Shown here one piece after another: positions 7,464-15,599 of a DNA stretch of 39,338 bases (position 1 is the stretch's first letter; each line of letters begins with the position of its first letter). The stretch spans positions 1-39,338 of the forward strand of contig JASBZK010000018.1 of assembly GCA_029983505.1 (NCBI GenBank), in the 5' to 3' direction. This DNA comes from Porphyromonas sp. GTDB lineage: Bacteria; Bacteroidota; Bacteroidia; Bacteroidales; Porphyromonadaceae. The notes beneath the pieces were generated by a model, which saw nothing but the letters and a program-made list of their open reading frames with translations, had not been told where the DNA came from and ran no database searches. A program made the translations under genes and the position numbers.

Positions 7464-8864
7464 TTACTTGCCGATGCAGAAGTGGGCGAAGATGTTGCCG
7501 AGGAGATCGTCTGTGGTGACTTCGCCGATGACTTCTGAGAGACTCATCGTGGCCGCTCTCAAGTCTTGAGCTACCAAGTCGCCGGTGACACCGTTATGAA
7601 GCCCCGTTAGGACACTTTCCAAATGCAGATTTGTGTCCAAAAGCGCTTTCTCTTGACGTAAATTAGTGACAAGCACTTCGCCCTCCGGGACGTTTAGGGA
7701 AGAGAAGTGACAGGAAAGGAATGTCCCCAATTTTTCGATGTCGGAAGCCCTCTTAGCAGATATCGTGATAGGCATAGGAGCACCGACAGACTCGAGTGCT
7801 TCAATATAGGCGTCCGGTCTTGCAAGGTCGCATTTATTCAAAACGGGCTGTATGCGTTCCACTGACGAGTGTTCAAGGAGCTGCTTCCAGATCGAAGGAA
7901 TCTTTTCCGAAGAGCTCGAGGCTATGTCAATAATCCAAAAGGCAAGGGACGCTTTTTCGAGCGCATCAAAAGAGCGCTCGATGCCTATTTTCTCTATGAC
8001 GTCTTCTGTCCGGCGTATTCCGGCGGTGTCTATCAGTCGGTATTGGAGACCGCCGATGGTGATTTTCTCCTCGATGGTATCCCGAGTCGTACCATGTATG
8101 TCCGATACGATTGCGCGCTCTTCTCCGAGGAGACCGTTGAGGATCGTGGACTTACCTGCATTCGTTTCCCCTATCAATGCGATAGGGATGCCCTCTTTGA
8201 TGACTTTGCTATCCCTGTAACTGTCTGCCAAACGGGCAATGTCGGTCATCATCGAAGCACATTTCTGCTCCAGCTCTTTTCTCGGTACAAATTCCACGTC
8301 CTCTTCACTGAAATCGAGTTCGAGTTCCAGAAGAGAGGCGAAGTTAATCAGTGCGTCACGCAGCACCTCTATTTTCTTCTTGAAGCCTCCCCTCATTTGA
8401 GTCACGGCCATTCTAAGGGCAGATCTACTTGTGGCTGAGACGATATCGGCTACAGCTTCCGCCTGAGAGAGGTCCATTTTCCCCGAGGCAAAAGCCCGTC
8501 TCGTGTACTCCCCGGCTTCCGCAGGTCTGGCTCCTTCTTTGACCAAAAGTCGGAGGACGATAGAGAGGATGAGGGGAGAACCGTGGAGGGACAGTTCGAC
8601 AGCGTCTTCTCCCGTATAGGAGTGTGGAGCTCTGAAAACGAGCGCGATGCCGTCGTCTATTCTTTCCCCGGTTTCCCTGTCCGTCACCCAGCCGTAGGCA
8701 GCCTCATAGCCTTTGAGCAGTGAGAGTTCCTTCTTGCTTGACGCGGGGTAAAACACCCTTGAGACGATGTCGAGAGCTTGCGGACCGGATACCTTGATTA
8801 CCCCTTGCGCCGTCTCCGAGTGCCCCGTCGCAATGGCACAAATGGTATCGTTTCTTTCGATCAT
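7464..8864 (-). CDS. mnmE: tRNA uridine-5-carboxymethylaminomethyl modification GTPase MnmE
   Basis: MnmE works with MnmG to modify the wobble uridine of several tRNAs in the cytoplasm. The 466-residue protein has the N-terminal tetrahydrofolate-binding domain (about 1-120), a helical domain, and an inserted G domain. The G domain shows G1 GETNAGKS (232-239), G2 GTTRD (258-262), G3 DTAG (279-282) and G4 NKCD (343-346). The C-terminus ends in the invariant FCIGK, whose cysteine is needed for modification. I start at the ATG at 8864 (MIERNDTICA) because upstream residues in the frame match nothing in the family. The rpmE2 terminator lies just upstream, leaving only about 20 bases of leader. The 3' end of this gene is a known integration target for some genomic islands. 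Confidence 0.96.
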   Translation of the reverse strand: MIERNDTICAIATGHSETAQGVIKVSGPQALDIVSRVFYPASSKKELSLLKGYEAAYGWVTDRETGERIDDGIALVFRAPHSYTGEDAVELSLHGSPLILSIVLRLLVKEGARPAEAGEYTRRAFASGKMDLSQAEAVADIVSATSRSALRMAVTQMRGGFKKKIEVLRDALINFASLLELELDFSEEDVEFVPRKELEQKCASMMTDIARLADSYRDSKVIKEGIPIALIGETNAGKSTILNGLLGEERAIVSDIHGTTRDTIEEKITIGGLQYRLIDTAGIRRTEDVIEKIGIERSFDALEKASLAFWIIDIASSSSEKIPSIWKQLLEHSSVERIQPVLNKCDLARPDAYIEALESVGAPMPITISAKRASDIEKLGTFLSCHFSSLNVPEGEVLVTNLRQEKALLDTNLHLESVLTGLHNGVTGDLVAQDLRAATMSLSEVIGEVTTDDLLGNIFAHFCIGK

Positions 8865-8884
8865 AATTCGAGGTACTTTTCTTG

Positions 8885-8930
8885 TAAAAAAACGCACAAG
8901 CACCACAAACCGAAATGGTCTGTGGTGCTT
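8885..8930 (-). terminator. Intrinsic terminator of rpmE2
   Basis: AAGCACCACA at 8898-8907 pairs with 8921-8930, and on the - strand the stem is followed by a short GTGCG and a run of seven T. It lies between the rpmE2 stop (8988) and the mnmE start. Confidence 0.85.
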
Positions 8931-8987
8931 ATTTCTCTCTTAAGAGTGAGTCCGAAAGTTTTGTCCGGACCACAAAAGCGGAACTGT

Positions 8988-9254
8988 TTATTTCTTTTCG
9001 CCGGCTTTCTTGCGGTTGCCATAACGGCTCATAAACTTATCCACGCGACCTGCCGTGTCGACAAGCTTAGCCTTACCCGTGTAAAATGGGTGAGAGGAGC
9101 TTGAGATTTCGACCTTAAGCAGGGGATAGGTCACACCATCAATGTCGATGGTTTCTTTCGTTTCTACAGTCGAACGAGTGATGAACACTTCTTCATTGCT
9201 CATATCCTTTACGGCCACCTCGCGGTAGTTCTCGGGATGAATGCCCTTTTTCAT
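8988..9254 (-). CDS. rpmE2: Type B 50S ribosomal protein L31
   Basis: L31 sits on the large ribosomal subunit and helps bridge the two subunits. The 88-residue protein begins MKKGIHPENYREV and includes DMSNEEVF, SSSHPFYTGKAKLVDTAGRV and a basic tail. It has no cysteine, so it is the zinc-independent type B form. The frame stays open upstream of 9254, but the added residues do not resemble L31, so the ATG at 9254 is used. A -7 box at 9309-9316 gives a leader of about 50 bases. Confidence 0.95.
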   Translation of the reverse strand: MKKGIHPENYREVAVKDMSNEEVFITRSTVETKETIDIDGVTYPLLKVEISSSSHPFYTGKAKLVDTAGRVDKFMSRYGNRKKAGEKK

Positions 9255-9308
9255 ATTCTGCAAATATGTCTTTTTCTTGTTACTTCTGATGGTAGTGTAA
9301 TGGTTTGG

Positions 9309-9316
9309 CAAAGGTA
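9309..9316 (-). promoter_or_regulatory. Bacteroidota -7 box, rpmE2
   Basis: The - strand reads TACCTTTG, matching TANNTTTG, about 55 bases before the rpmE2 start. No convincing -33 TTTG was found. Confidence 0.5.
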
Positions 9317-9507
9317 CTCTTTTTGTTCCACATAACCTAATTTTTCGCAACCTTATGTAGTGGCACATTCCGGCTTCAAATGGCTACGAACGAAGGGGTA
9401 TCAAAAAGGTCGGAATAAAAGTCGCTTTTCGGAATCTCCGATTATCCAAAGGTATTACGATAACCAACTACGTAGAATCCCGACACGGGCCAAGAGAAAG
9501 TCTCCGC

Positions 9508-9611
9508 GGTACGCGCGACGAAGGGGAAAGCGGTACGTACCAAGACCATTTCCTTGGTCTGTATCTCGTTCCCGTGCCGGTACGTGCAAACCTTTCGTCT
9601 CGGTACGTACC
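9508..9611. repeat. 23-bp-period array, locus A (five cores)
   Basis: Ten-base cores start at 9508 (GGTACGCGCG), 9532 (GGTACGTACC), 9556 (GGTCTGTATC), 9579 (GGTACGTGCA) and 9602 (GGTACGTACC), spaced 24, 24, 23 and 23. Spacers between cores are unrelated to one another. Two cores are perfect palindromes. Confidence 0.85.
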
Positions 9612-9631
9612 CCCACAATGCCACCACTCAT

Positions 9632-9662
9632 CAGTTAACAGTTAACAGTTAACAGTTAACAG
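9632..9662. repeat. Heptamer tandem repeat (CAGTTAA)n
   Basis: The 7-base unit CAGTTAA occurs four times plus a partial copy. Related CTGCTAA units follow at about 9748-9763. It lies in the intergenic region between rpmE2 and ppdK. Confidence 0.85.
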
Positions 9663-9687
9663 AGCCTCTTTACCTTTCGCAACTTTT

Positions 9688-9707
9688 GCACAGGGCACGC
9701 CCTGTGC
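9688..9707. other. GC-rich palindromic hairpin
   Basis: GCACAGGGC at 9688-9696 is the exact reverse complement of 9699-9707, giving a 9-bp stem with almost no loop. Its role is unknown. Confidence 0.5.
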
Positions 9708-9805
9708 CTCCTCGCTACTGACTACTCACAACCAACTACTCACTGCTAACTGCTAACTGATGACTGCTAAATAATAATGATGTTACTCGGCTCTTTATAA
9801 ATAGG

Positions 9806-9844
9806 ATTGCCCCTCGGCTCTTATACGGCGAGCCGGGGGGCAAT
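9806..9844 (-). terminator. Terminator-like hairpin downstream of ppdK
   Basis: Bases 9806-9820 pair with 9830-9844 over 15 bp with one G-T pair and a 9-base loop. It lies about 115 bases after the ppdK stop. The following - strand sequence is only weakly T-rich. Confidence 0.5.
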
Positions 9845-9958
9845 CAATTATCTTTGGAGGAAATCGCGACGCGAGGAGGAAGGTACGTCAAAAGAACGAG
9901 CTGCTACGCCCGTTTCGGTCTTTATACACACCCTCCCGGCATAGATCGCAAAAAAAGG

Positions 9959-12709
9959 TTAGGCTTTAGCAGACGCGCGTTTCTCTTCAACCACAGCCTG
10001 AGCAGCAGCCAGTCGCGCGATAGGCACGCGGAACGGCGAGCAAGAAACGTAGTCGAGACCTACTCTGTGGCAGAATTTCACAGATGAGGGTTCACCGCCG
10101 TGTTCGCCACAAATACCGCACTTCAAGCCCGGACGTTCCTTGCGACCACGCTCCGTGGCCATTTGGATGAGCTGACCCACACCTTGCTGGTCAAGAACTT
10201 GGAAGGGGTCTACCTTCAAAATCTTCTTTTCCAGATATGCGGGGAGGAACGAAGCGATGTCGTCACGAGAGTACCCGAAGGTCATCTGAGTAAGGTCATT
10301 GGTACCGAAAGAGAAGAACTCGGCGGAGCGTGCAATCTTATCCGCCGTCAAGGCAGCACGAGGCACTTCGATCATCGTACCGATAGCGAACTCGATGCGG
10401 TCGTTCTTTTCTTCAAAAAGCTTCTCGGCAGCGGCACGGATTACCTTTTCCTGCTCACGGAACTCATACACGATACCGGTGAGGGGCACCATAATCTCGG
10501 GAATGGGGTTGTAGCCTTCTTCTTTCAGCTCAAGAGCGGCGGAGATGATGGCCGTCGTCTGCATCTCGGTGATTTCGGGATAGGTATTGCCGAGACGTGA
10601 ACCACGGTGCCCGAGCATCGGGTTGTGTTCGGAGAGAGAAACGACCCTCTGGCGAATCTTTTCCACAGGGATGCCCATATCCTTGGCCATCTCTTCCTGT
10701 CCCTTGGAATCGTGGGGGACGAACTCGTGCAAAGGCGGGTCAAGGAGACGGATAATGACCGGCTTGCCGTCCATCACACGCATGATGTCTTTGAAGTCCT
10801 TCTTTTGGAAAGGAAGAAGCTGCTGGAGCGCTTTGCGACGTTCTTCGACCGTGTCTGCAAGAATCATACGGCGCATCGCCACGATCTTTTCGCCCTCAAA
10901 GAACATGTGCTCCGTGCGGCAAAGACCAATACCCGTAGCACCGAAGTTAAGCGCCACCTTAGCATCACGCTCCGTATCTGCATTGGCACGCACAGTGAGA
11001 CGGGCAAACTTATCGCTCAAGTCCATAAGAGACTGGAAGTCGGGGTCAAGCTCAGCCGCCTGAGTAATCACCTCACCCTCATAAACGGCACCCGTGGAGC
11101 CATTGATGGAGATGTGGTCTCCTTCGTGATAGGTCTTGCCGTCGACAGTTACCGTGCGTGCTTTGTAGTCAATTACGAGCGCACCGGCACCGGTGACACA
11201 GCATTTGCCCATACCGCGGGCCACGACGGCCGCATGGCTGGTCATACCACCACGAGCCGTCAGCACACCATCAGCCACCTGCATGCCGGCAAGGTCTTCG
11301 GGCGAAGTCTCGTTGCGGACAAGAATCACACGGTGACCGCCGTTGTCGTGGAGACGCTGAGCATCGTCGGCAAAGAAAACGATCATACCCGTCGCAGCAC
11401 CCGGAGAAGCGGGAAGACCGCGGGTGATAAGGGTAGCCGAAGCTTCGCTTGCTTTGGCAAAAACGGGGTGAAGGAGTTCGTCCAGTTTATTGGGCTCGAC
11501 GCGCATAAGCGCAGTTTCTTCGTCAATGAGACCTTCTTTGAGGAGCTCCATTGCGATCCTCACCATAGCACGACCGGTACGCTTACCATTGCGGGTCTGG
11601 AGCAACCAAAGCTTTCCTTCCTGCACGGTGAACTCCATATCCTGCATATCGTGATAATGCAGCTCGAGTTTGTGCTGGATGTCAAAGAGCTCTTTGTAGA
11701 TCTCCGGCATCGCTTCTTCCATCGAGGGCATCTCGGCAGCGCGCCTGTCTTCGGGCATACCCACAAGTTTGGCCCACCTCTGGGAGCCGACCTTAGTAAT
11801 CTGCTGCGGAGTGCGCACGCCGGCAACCACGTCTTCGCCTTGAGCGTTGACGAGGTATTCGCCATTGAAGATATTCTCGCCCGTCGCTGCGTCGCGAGAG
11901 AAGCAAACACCCGTGGCAGAAGTGTCGCCCATATTGCCGTACACCATCGCTTGGACGTTTACCGCCGTACCCCAGTCCTCGGGGATGCCTTCCATCTTGC
12001 GGTAAATGATGGCGCGCTCATTCATCCATGAGCCGAAGACGGCTCCGATGGCGCCCCAGAGCTGCTCATACACATCAGTGGGGAAGTCCCTGCCGGTCTG
12101 TTTTTTTACTGCGGCTTTGAACTCGGACACCAGTCTCTTGAGGTCTTCCACCCCGAGCTCGGTGTCGTTCTTGACGCCTTTTTCTTTCTTGACACTCTCG
12201 ATGATTTCTTCAAAAGGATCGATGTCATCCTTATTCTCGGGCTTCATACCGAGAACCACATCTCCATACATTTGGACGAAGCGGCGGTAGGAGTCCCAAG
12301 CAAAGCGGGGATTATTCGTCTTGCGGGCAAGACCTTCGACCACCTCATCATTGAGACCGAGGTTAAGGATCGTATCCATCATACCCGGCATAGAGGCGGG
12401 TGCTCCTGAGCGGACAGAAACCAGAAGGGGGTTTTCGACATCGCCGAACTTGGAGCGCATCAGCTCTTCTACCCCGGACATATACTTACGTACTTCGGGG
12501 ATAAGCTCCATCTTCATAGTCTCGGAGCCGAGCTTATAGTATTCGTGGCAAACTTCTGTGGTAATCGTGAAGCCCGGAGGGACGGGCACGCCGACGAGGT
12601 TCATTTCAGCAAGGTTGGCACCTTTACCGCCGAGAAGCATTTTCATCTCAGCGTTGCCTTCGGCAGAACCATTGCCGAAAGCGTAGATTCGTTTCTTGGA
12701 ATCAGGCAT
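9959..12709 (-). CDS. ppdK: Pyruvate, phosphate dikinase
   Basis: This enzyme interconverts pyruvate + ATP + Pi with phosphoenolpyruvate + AMP + PPi, linking glycolysis and gluconeogenesis in the cytoplasm. The 916-residue length suits the family. The N-terminal ATP-grasp region starts with YAFGNGSAEG and GGKGANLAEM. The phosphohistidine swivel domain has GGMTSHAAVVARGMGKCC, with catalytic histidine H492. The C-terminal PEP/pyruvate barrel has RTEHMF, GTNDLTQMTFG and the active-site cysteine in CGICGEHGGEP. The start at 12709 gives the usual N-terminus. It appears monocistronic: a -7 box at 12868-12875 precedes a leader of about 155 bases and a hairpin follows the gene. Confidence 0.97.
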   Translation of the reverse strand: MPDSKKRIYAFGNGSAEGNAEMKMLLGGKGANLAEMNLVGVPVPPGFTITTEVCHEYYKLGSETMKMELIPEVRKYMSGVEELMRSKFGDVENPLLVSVRSGAPASMPGMMDTILNLGLNDEVVEGLARKTNNPRFAWDSYRRFVQMYGDVVLGMKPENKDDIDPFEEIIESVKKEKGVKNDTELGVEDLKRLVSEFKAAVKKQTGRDFPTDVYEQLWGAIGAVFGSWMNERAIIYRKMEGIPEDWGTAVNVQAMVYGNMGDTSATGVCFSRDAATGENIFNGEYLVNAQGEDVVAGVRTPQQITKVGSQRWAKLVGMPEDRRAAEMPSMEEAMPEIYKELFDIQHKLELHYHDMQDMEFTVQEGKLWLLQTRNGKRTGRAMVRIAMELLKEGLIDEETALMRVEPNKLDELLHPVFAKASEASATLITRGLPASPGAATGMIVFFADDAQRLHDNGGHRVILVRNETSPEDLAGMQVADGVLTARGGMTSHAAVVARGMGKCCVTGAGALVIDYKARTVTVDGKTYHEGDHISINGSTGAVYEGEVITQAAELDPDFQSLMDLSDKFARLTVRANADTERDAKVALNFGATGIGLCRTEHMFFEGEKIVAMRRMILADTVEERRKALQQLLPFQKKDFKDIMRVMDGKPVIIRLLDPPLHEFVPHDSKGQEEMAKDMGIPVEKIRQRVVSLSEHNPMLGHRGSRLGNTYPEITEMQTTAIISAALELKEEGYNPIPEIMVPLTGIVYEFREQEKVIRAAAEKLFEEKNDRIEFAIGTMIEVPRAALTADKIARSAEFFSFGTNDLTQMTFGYSRDDIASFLPAYLEKKILKVDPFQVLDQQGVGQLIQMATERGRKERPGLKCGICGEHGGEPSSVKFCHRVGLDYVSCSPFRVPIARLAAAQAVVEEKRASAKA

Positions 12710-12867
12710 AAATAATAGTGTGTATAAGTAAGGCTGTTAATAACCGTCAAGTTAACTGCAGGCAGAGGACAAGGTGGGAAAAGATTCGGGACACGGCGAC
12801 CCGGAAAAGCGAGCGTCCTAACCCAAAAGGAAAGGATTTCAAAACCTTATACCTCTTACAGTCCTGC

Positions 12868-12875
12868 CAAAGTTA
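12868..12875 (-). promoter_or_regulatory. Bacteroidota -7 box, ppdK
   Basis: The - strand reads TAACTTTG, matching TANNTTTG, within GAAAAGTGGTAACTTTG. The rpsA promoter has the same 17 bases except one. Confidence 0.6.
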
Positions 12876-12987
12876 CCACTTTTCACAGACTTAACGGGCA
12901 GAAAATGCCGTTGCAGGGAGGGATACGGGAATAAATGTTTTTCTTCTTTAATACCCGCCTCTTACCCCGAAAAGGTTCCATATCGAA

Positions 12988-13025
12988 AAAGTCCCCGTCA
13001 CCCGGGTTGGGGTGACAGGGACTTT
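12988..13025 (-). terminator. Intrinsic terminator of rpsA
   Basis: Bases 12988-13003 pair with 13010-13025 over 16 bp with a single mismatch and a 6-base loop. The stem is followed on the - strand by TTC. It lies 27 bases after the rpsA stop. Confidence 0.8.
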
Positions 13026-13051
13026 ATCACAAAAAGGGAGATGCTCCTAAG

Positions 13052-14839
13052 TTACTTTGCGGCGTTTTCTTCGCCTGCGAGTTTTTCGCGGAGATCGGCA
13101 AGTACATCAAGGTCGCCAAGAGTAGACTTTTCAGCCTGAGTGGAGGCGTTATTTGCCTTGATGGCTTCGTCAGCCGCTCTACGCTCTTCCTGAGATGCGC
13201 CCTTCTTCACGTCTTCGTGGATACGGGAGTGGCTCAGGATGATGCGATGGGCATCACGGTTGAAGTCGATGACCTTGAAGTCAAGCTCTTCACCTACCTG
13301 AGCAGTCGTACCGTCTTCCTTAACGAGATGCTTGGGCGTAGCAAAGCCTTGGATATCGCCTTCGAGCGCAACAACAGCGCCCTTCTCGAGCATTTCCACG
13401 ATCTTGCCCTTATGGATGGAACCCACGTTGAACGAGCCTGCGTACTGGCGCCAAGGATCTTCCTCGATTTGCTTGTGACCGAGAGAGAGACGACGGTTTT
13501 CCTTGTCGATCTCGAGGACTACGACTTCCATATCTGCACCCTTGGTCGTAAAGTCGCTCGGATGCTTGATCTTTTGAGTCCAAGAGAGGTCGGAAATGTG
13601 CACGAGACCATCGATGCCGTCGGGGAATTCGACGAAGATACCGAAGTTGGTGAAGTTGTGCACCTTAGCCGTGTGGCGAGAGCCCACAGGGTACTTCTCT
13701 TCGATCGTTTCCCAAGGATCCGGCTGAAGTTGCTTCATACCGAGGCTCATCTTGCGGTCTTCGCGGTCGAGAGAGAGGATGACGGCTTCGACTTCCTGAC
13801 CCACAGAGAGGATGTCGCTTGCGCTACGGACATGCTGTGTCCAGCTCATTTCGCTGACGTGAATGAGACCTTCGACACCGGGCACCACTTCTACGAAAGC
13901 ACCATAGTCCATCAGCACCACGACAGTACCCTTGATCTTGTCGCCCACCTTGAGGTCGGGATCAAGGGCATCCCAAGGATGCGGAGTAAGCTGCTTGAGA
14001 CCGAGAGCGATGCGGTGACGCTCTTCATCGAAGTCGAGGATGACGACATTGACCTTCTGGTCAAGGGAGAGGACTTCCTCCGGATGCTTGATGCGTCCCC
14101 AAGAGAGGTCTGTGATGTGCACAAGACCATCCACGCCACCGAGGTCGATGAAGGCGCCGTAAGAGGTGATGTTCTTGACGGTACCCTCGAGTACCTGACC
14201 CTTTTCGAGGTGGGAGATGATTTCGGCGCGCTGTGCTTCGAGCTCTTCTTCGATGAGGGCTTTGTGCGAAACGACCACGTTGCGGAAGTCCTGGTTCACC
14301 TTCACGATGCGGAACTCCATGGTCTTGCCCACAAACTCGTCAAAGTCACGAATGGGCTTGACGTCGATTTGAGAGCCGGGGAGGAAGGCTTGGAGACCAA
14401 AGATTTCCACGAGCATACCGCCGCGGGTACGGCTTTCGATGTAACCCTTGACCGTTTCCTGGTTTTCGAGGGCTGCATTGATCTTGTCCCAAGCACGGAT
14501 TTGCTGAGCTTCCTTGTGAGAAAGGGAGGGACGACCGGATTTGTCTTCGATCTCTTTGACGATCACCTCTACGGTATCGCCGACTGCAAGATCAGGATTG
14601 TAGCGAAACTCGGGGTAAGGAATGACGCCATTGGCTTTCAGACCCACATTCACCACTACCTCACGCTTAGAGATAGAAACGACCTTGCCTTCAACGATTT
14701 GACCGGGCTCGATTTTTTCTACGGTGGAGGCATACTTCTCACGAAGTGCCTGCGTCTCTTCTTTGGAGGTGGCAGCACCACTCTCAAACGTATCCCAGTC
14801 AAAACCTTCAAGAGGTTTTACTTCGTCATACTTGTTCAT
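13052..14839 (-). CDS. rpsA: 30S ribosomal protein S1
   Basis: S1 binds mRNA on the small ribosomal subunit and promotes initiation, especially where Shine-Dalgarno sequences are weak, as in Bacteroidota. The 595-residue protein contains six S1 OB-fold repeats. Four are easy to see by their GxVxxxxxxGxFVxxxGVxGLVHISDLSW pattern, for example GTVKNITSYGAFIDLGGVDG and GTVVLMDYGAFVEVVPGVEG. The first and last repeats are more divergent. The tail after about residue 550 is charged and low-complexity. A -7 box at 14997-15004 indicates a leader of about 150 bases, long enough for autoregulation, though no structure is proven. Confidence 0.96.
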   Translation of the reverse strand: MNKYDEVKPLEGFDWDTFESGAATSKEETQALREKYASTVEKIEPGQIVEGKVVSISKREVVVNVGLKANGVIPYPEFRYNPDLAVGDTVEVIVKEIEDKSGRPSLSHKEAQQIRAWDKINAALENQETVKGYIESRTRGGMLVEIFGLQAFLPGSQIDVKPIRDFDEFVGKTMEFRIVKVNQDFRNVVVSHKALIEEELEAQRAEIISHLEKGQVLEGTVKNITSYGAFIDLGGVDGLVHITDLSWGRIKHPEEVLSLDQKVNVVILDFDEERHRIALGLKQLTPHPWDALDPDLKVGDKIKGTVVVLMDYGAFVEVVPGVEGLIHVSEMSWTQHVRSASDILSVGQEVEAVILSLDREDRKMSLGMKQLQPDPWETIEEKYPVGSRHTAKVHNFTNFGIFVEFPDGIDGLVHISDLSWTQKIKHPSDFTTKGADMEVVVLEIDKENRRLSLGHKQIEEDPWRQYAGSFNVGSIHKGKIVEMLEKGAVVALEGDIQGFATPKHLVKEDGTTAQVGEELDFKVIDFNRDAHRIILSHSRIHEDVKKGASQEERRAADEAIKANNASTQAEKSTLGDLDVLADLREKLAGEENAAK

Positions 14840-14996
14840 TAATGGGTGAATTAATAACTAAAACTTGATTTTAAAAACAGTGAATAACTCTCGTGCCCCA
14901 ACGGCTCTACGCATAGAGCAGAAACCCGAATGAGGACAAGGCCGCCGAACCACTGCCGGACACACCTCACTCTACCCCGGGATCGTTAAAGCACCA

Positions 14997-15004
14997 CAAA
15001 GATA
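14997..15004 (-). promoter_or_regulatory. Bacteroidota -7 box, rpsA
   Basis: The - strand reads TATCTTTG, matching TANNTTTG, preceded by GGAAAAGTGG. A TTTT element lies about 20 bases upstream. The implied leader is about 150 bases. Confidence 0.6.
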
Positions 15005-15107
15005 CCACTTTTCCTTACAATGGGAAAAGCGGCGAAGGCTTATGCCGGGACGCACGCATTAGAAACCGCGTTGACAAAAAAATGACAGAATAGACCCGAT
15101 TGTTTTT

Positions 15108-15186
15108 GATCCGTATCTCGCAATCCTCCCGGCCCGTATCTCGTCTCATTGTCATACAGACCAAGGAGATCTCCTCGGTACGTACC
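15108..15186. repeat. 23-bp-period array, locus B (four cores)
   Basis: Cores start at 15108 (GATCCGTATC), 15131 (GGCCCGTATC), 15153 (CATACAGACC) and 15177 (GGTACGTACC), spaced 23, 22 and 24. The third core is the motif in reverse orientation (GGTCTGTATG on the other strand). Three of the four continue with TCG or its like. Confidence 0.75.
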
Positions 15187-15285
15187 TCGTCAAGTTCGGA
15201 CTTTTGGCACAGTCTTACGCGCAGACGTAATCTTGAATGGGTTCTAATGCGTGAACCTAAGGCTTATGCGCCCGGACACAAACGA

Positions 15286-15317
15286 ATAGCGGATTAGGAA
15301 AGAACCTAACCCGCTAT
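15286..15317 (-). terminator. Intrinsic terminator of tRNA-Lys
   Basis: Bases 15286-15298 pair with 15305-15317 over 13 bp on the - strand with one G-T pair and a 6-base loop, followed by TCGTTTG. It lies 25 bases after the tRNA 3' end. Confidence 0.75.
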
Positions 15318-15341
15318 CTGTTTCGCGTATTACTCTACTTG

Positions 15342-15414
15342 TGACCCCGGTGGGGCTCGAACCCACGACCCACTGATTAAGAGTCAGTTGCTCTACCAAC
15401 TGAGCTACGGAGTC
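15342..15414 (-). tRNA. tRNA-Lys (anticodon CTT)
   Basis: The - strand folds as a full 73-nt cloverleaf. The 7-bp acceptor stem GACTCCG/CGGGGTC has one G-T pair, the D arm carries AGTTGGTAGA, and the anticodon stem ACTGA/TCAGT encloses loop CTCTTAA. The T stem GTGGG/CCCAC encloses TTCGAGC, and the discriminator base is A. Anticodon CTT reads the lysine codon AAG. CCA is not encoded. Confidence 0.97.
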
Positions 15415-15599
15415 ATTAAAACGTCTACGAGAAGCGAACCGGCTTGAAAGCGTCCTTCCCGTTTTTCGTGTTGCAAAGGTACAAACTTTTTTTTACTCCA
15501 CAAAATAGTTCGCCGATTTTTTTGCCGAATTCGTTATATGTACGGGGTAAAGGGAGGAAATGAAGCGGCAAAAGGGTGACGAGTGAAAGAAAGACACAC

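Larger units (their letters stand above)
9317..9958. other. Intergenic region between rpmE2 and ppdK
   Basis: No credible gene is present in these roughly 640 bases. The contents are a 23-bp-period repeat array (9508-9611), possible decayed units before it (around 9408 and 9431), a heptamer repeat (9632-9662), and two GC-rich hairpins (9688-9707 and 9806-9844). Confidence 0.7.
12710..13051. other. Intergenic region between ppdK and rpsA
   Basis: No gene is seen in these 342 bases. They hold the ppdK leader and its -7 box (12868-12875) and the rpsA terminator (12988-13025). No riboswitch fold was recognised in the ppdK leader. Confidence 0.7.
14840..15341. other. Intergenic region between rpsA and tRNA-Lys
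   Basis: No credible gene is present. The contents are the rpsA leader and promoter (14997-15004), a 23-bp-period array (15108-15186) and the tRNA terminator (15286-15317). Confidence 0.7.

Noticed and set aside
7440..7485. A confirmed att direct repeat at the mnmE 3' end
   Set aside because: No second copy of the mnmE end sequence was found between base 1 and 7400, so the junction cannot be defined from this window.
9360..9638. 92-codon frame in the rpmE2-ppdK gap
   Set aside because: It runs through the repeat array, and its arginine- and proline-rich product reflects the repeat sequence.
13217..14842. Long open frame antisense to rpsA
   Set aside because: It is a shadow of the biased codons of rpsA; the translation shows no family motif. 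The same applies to frames opposite ppdK (10607-12031) and gdhA (23578-24891).
15100..15297. 65-codon frame in the rpsA-tRNA gap
   Set aside because: It coincides with repeat array B and the tRNA terminator and has no recognisable protein features.
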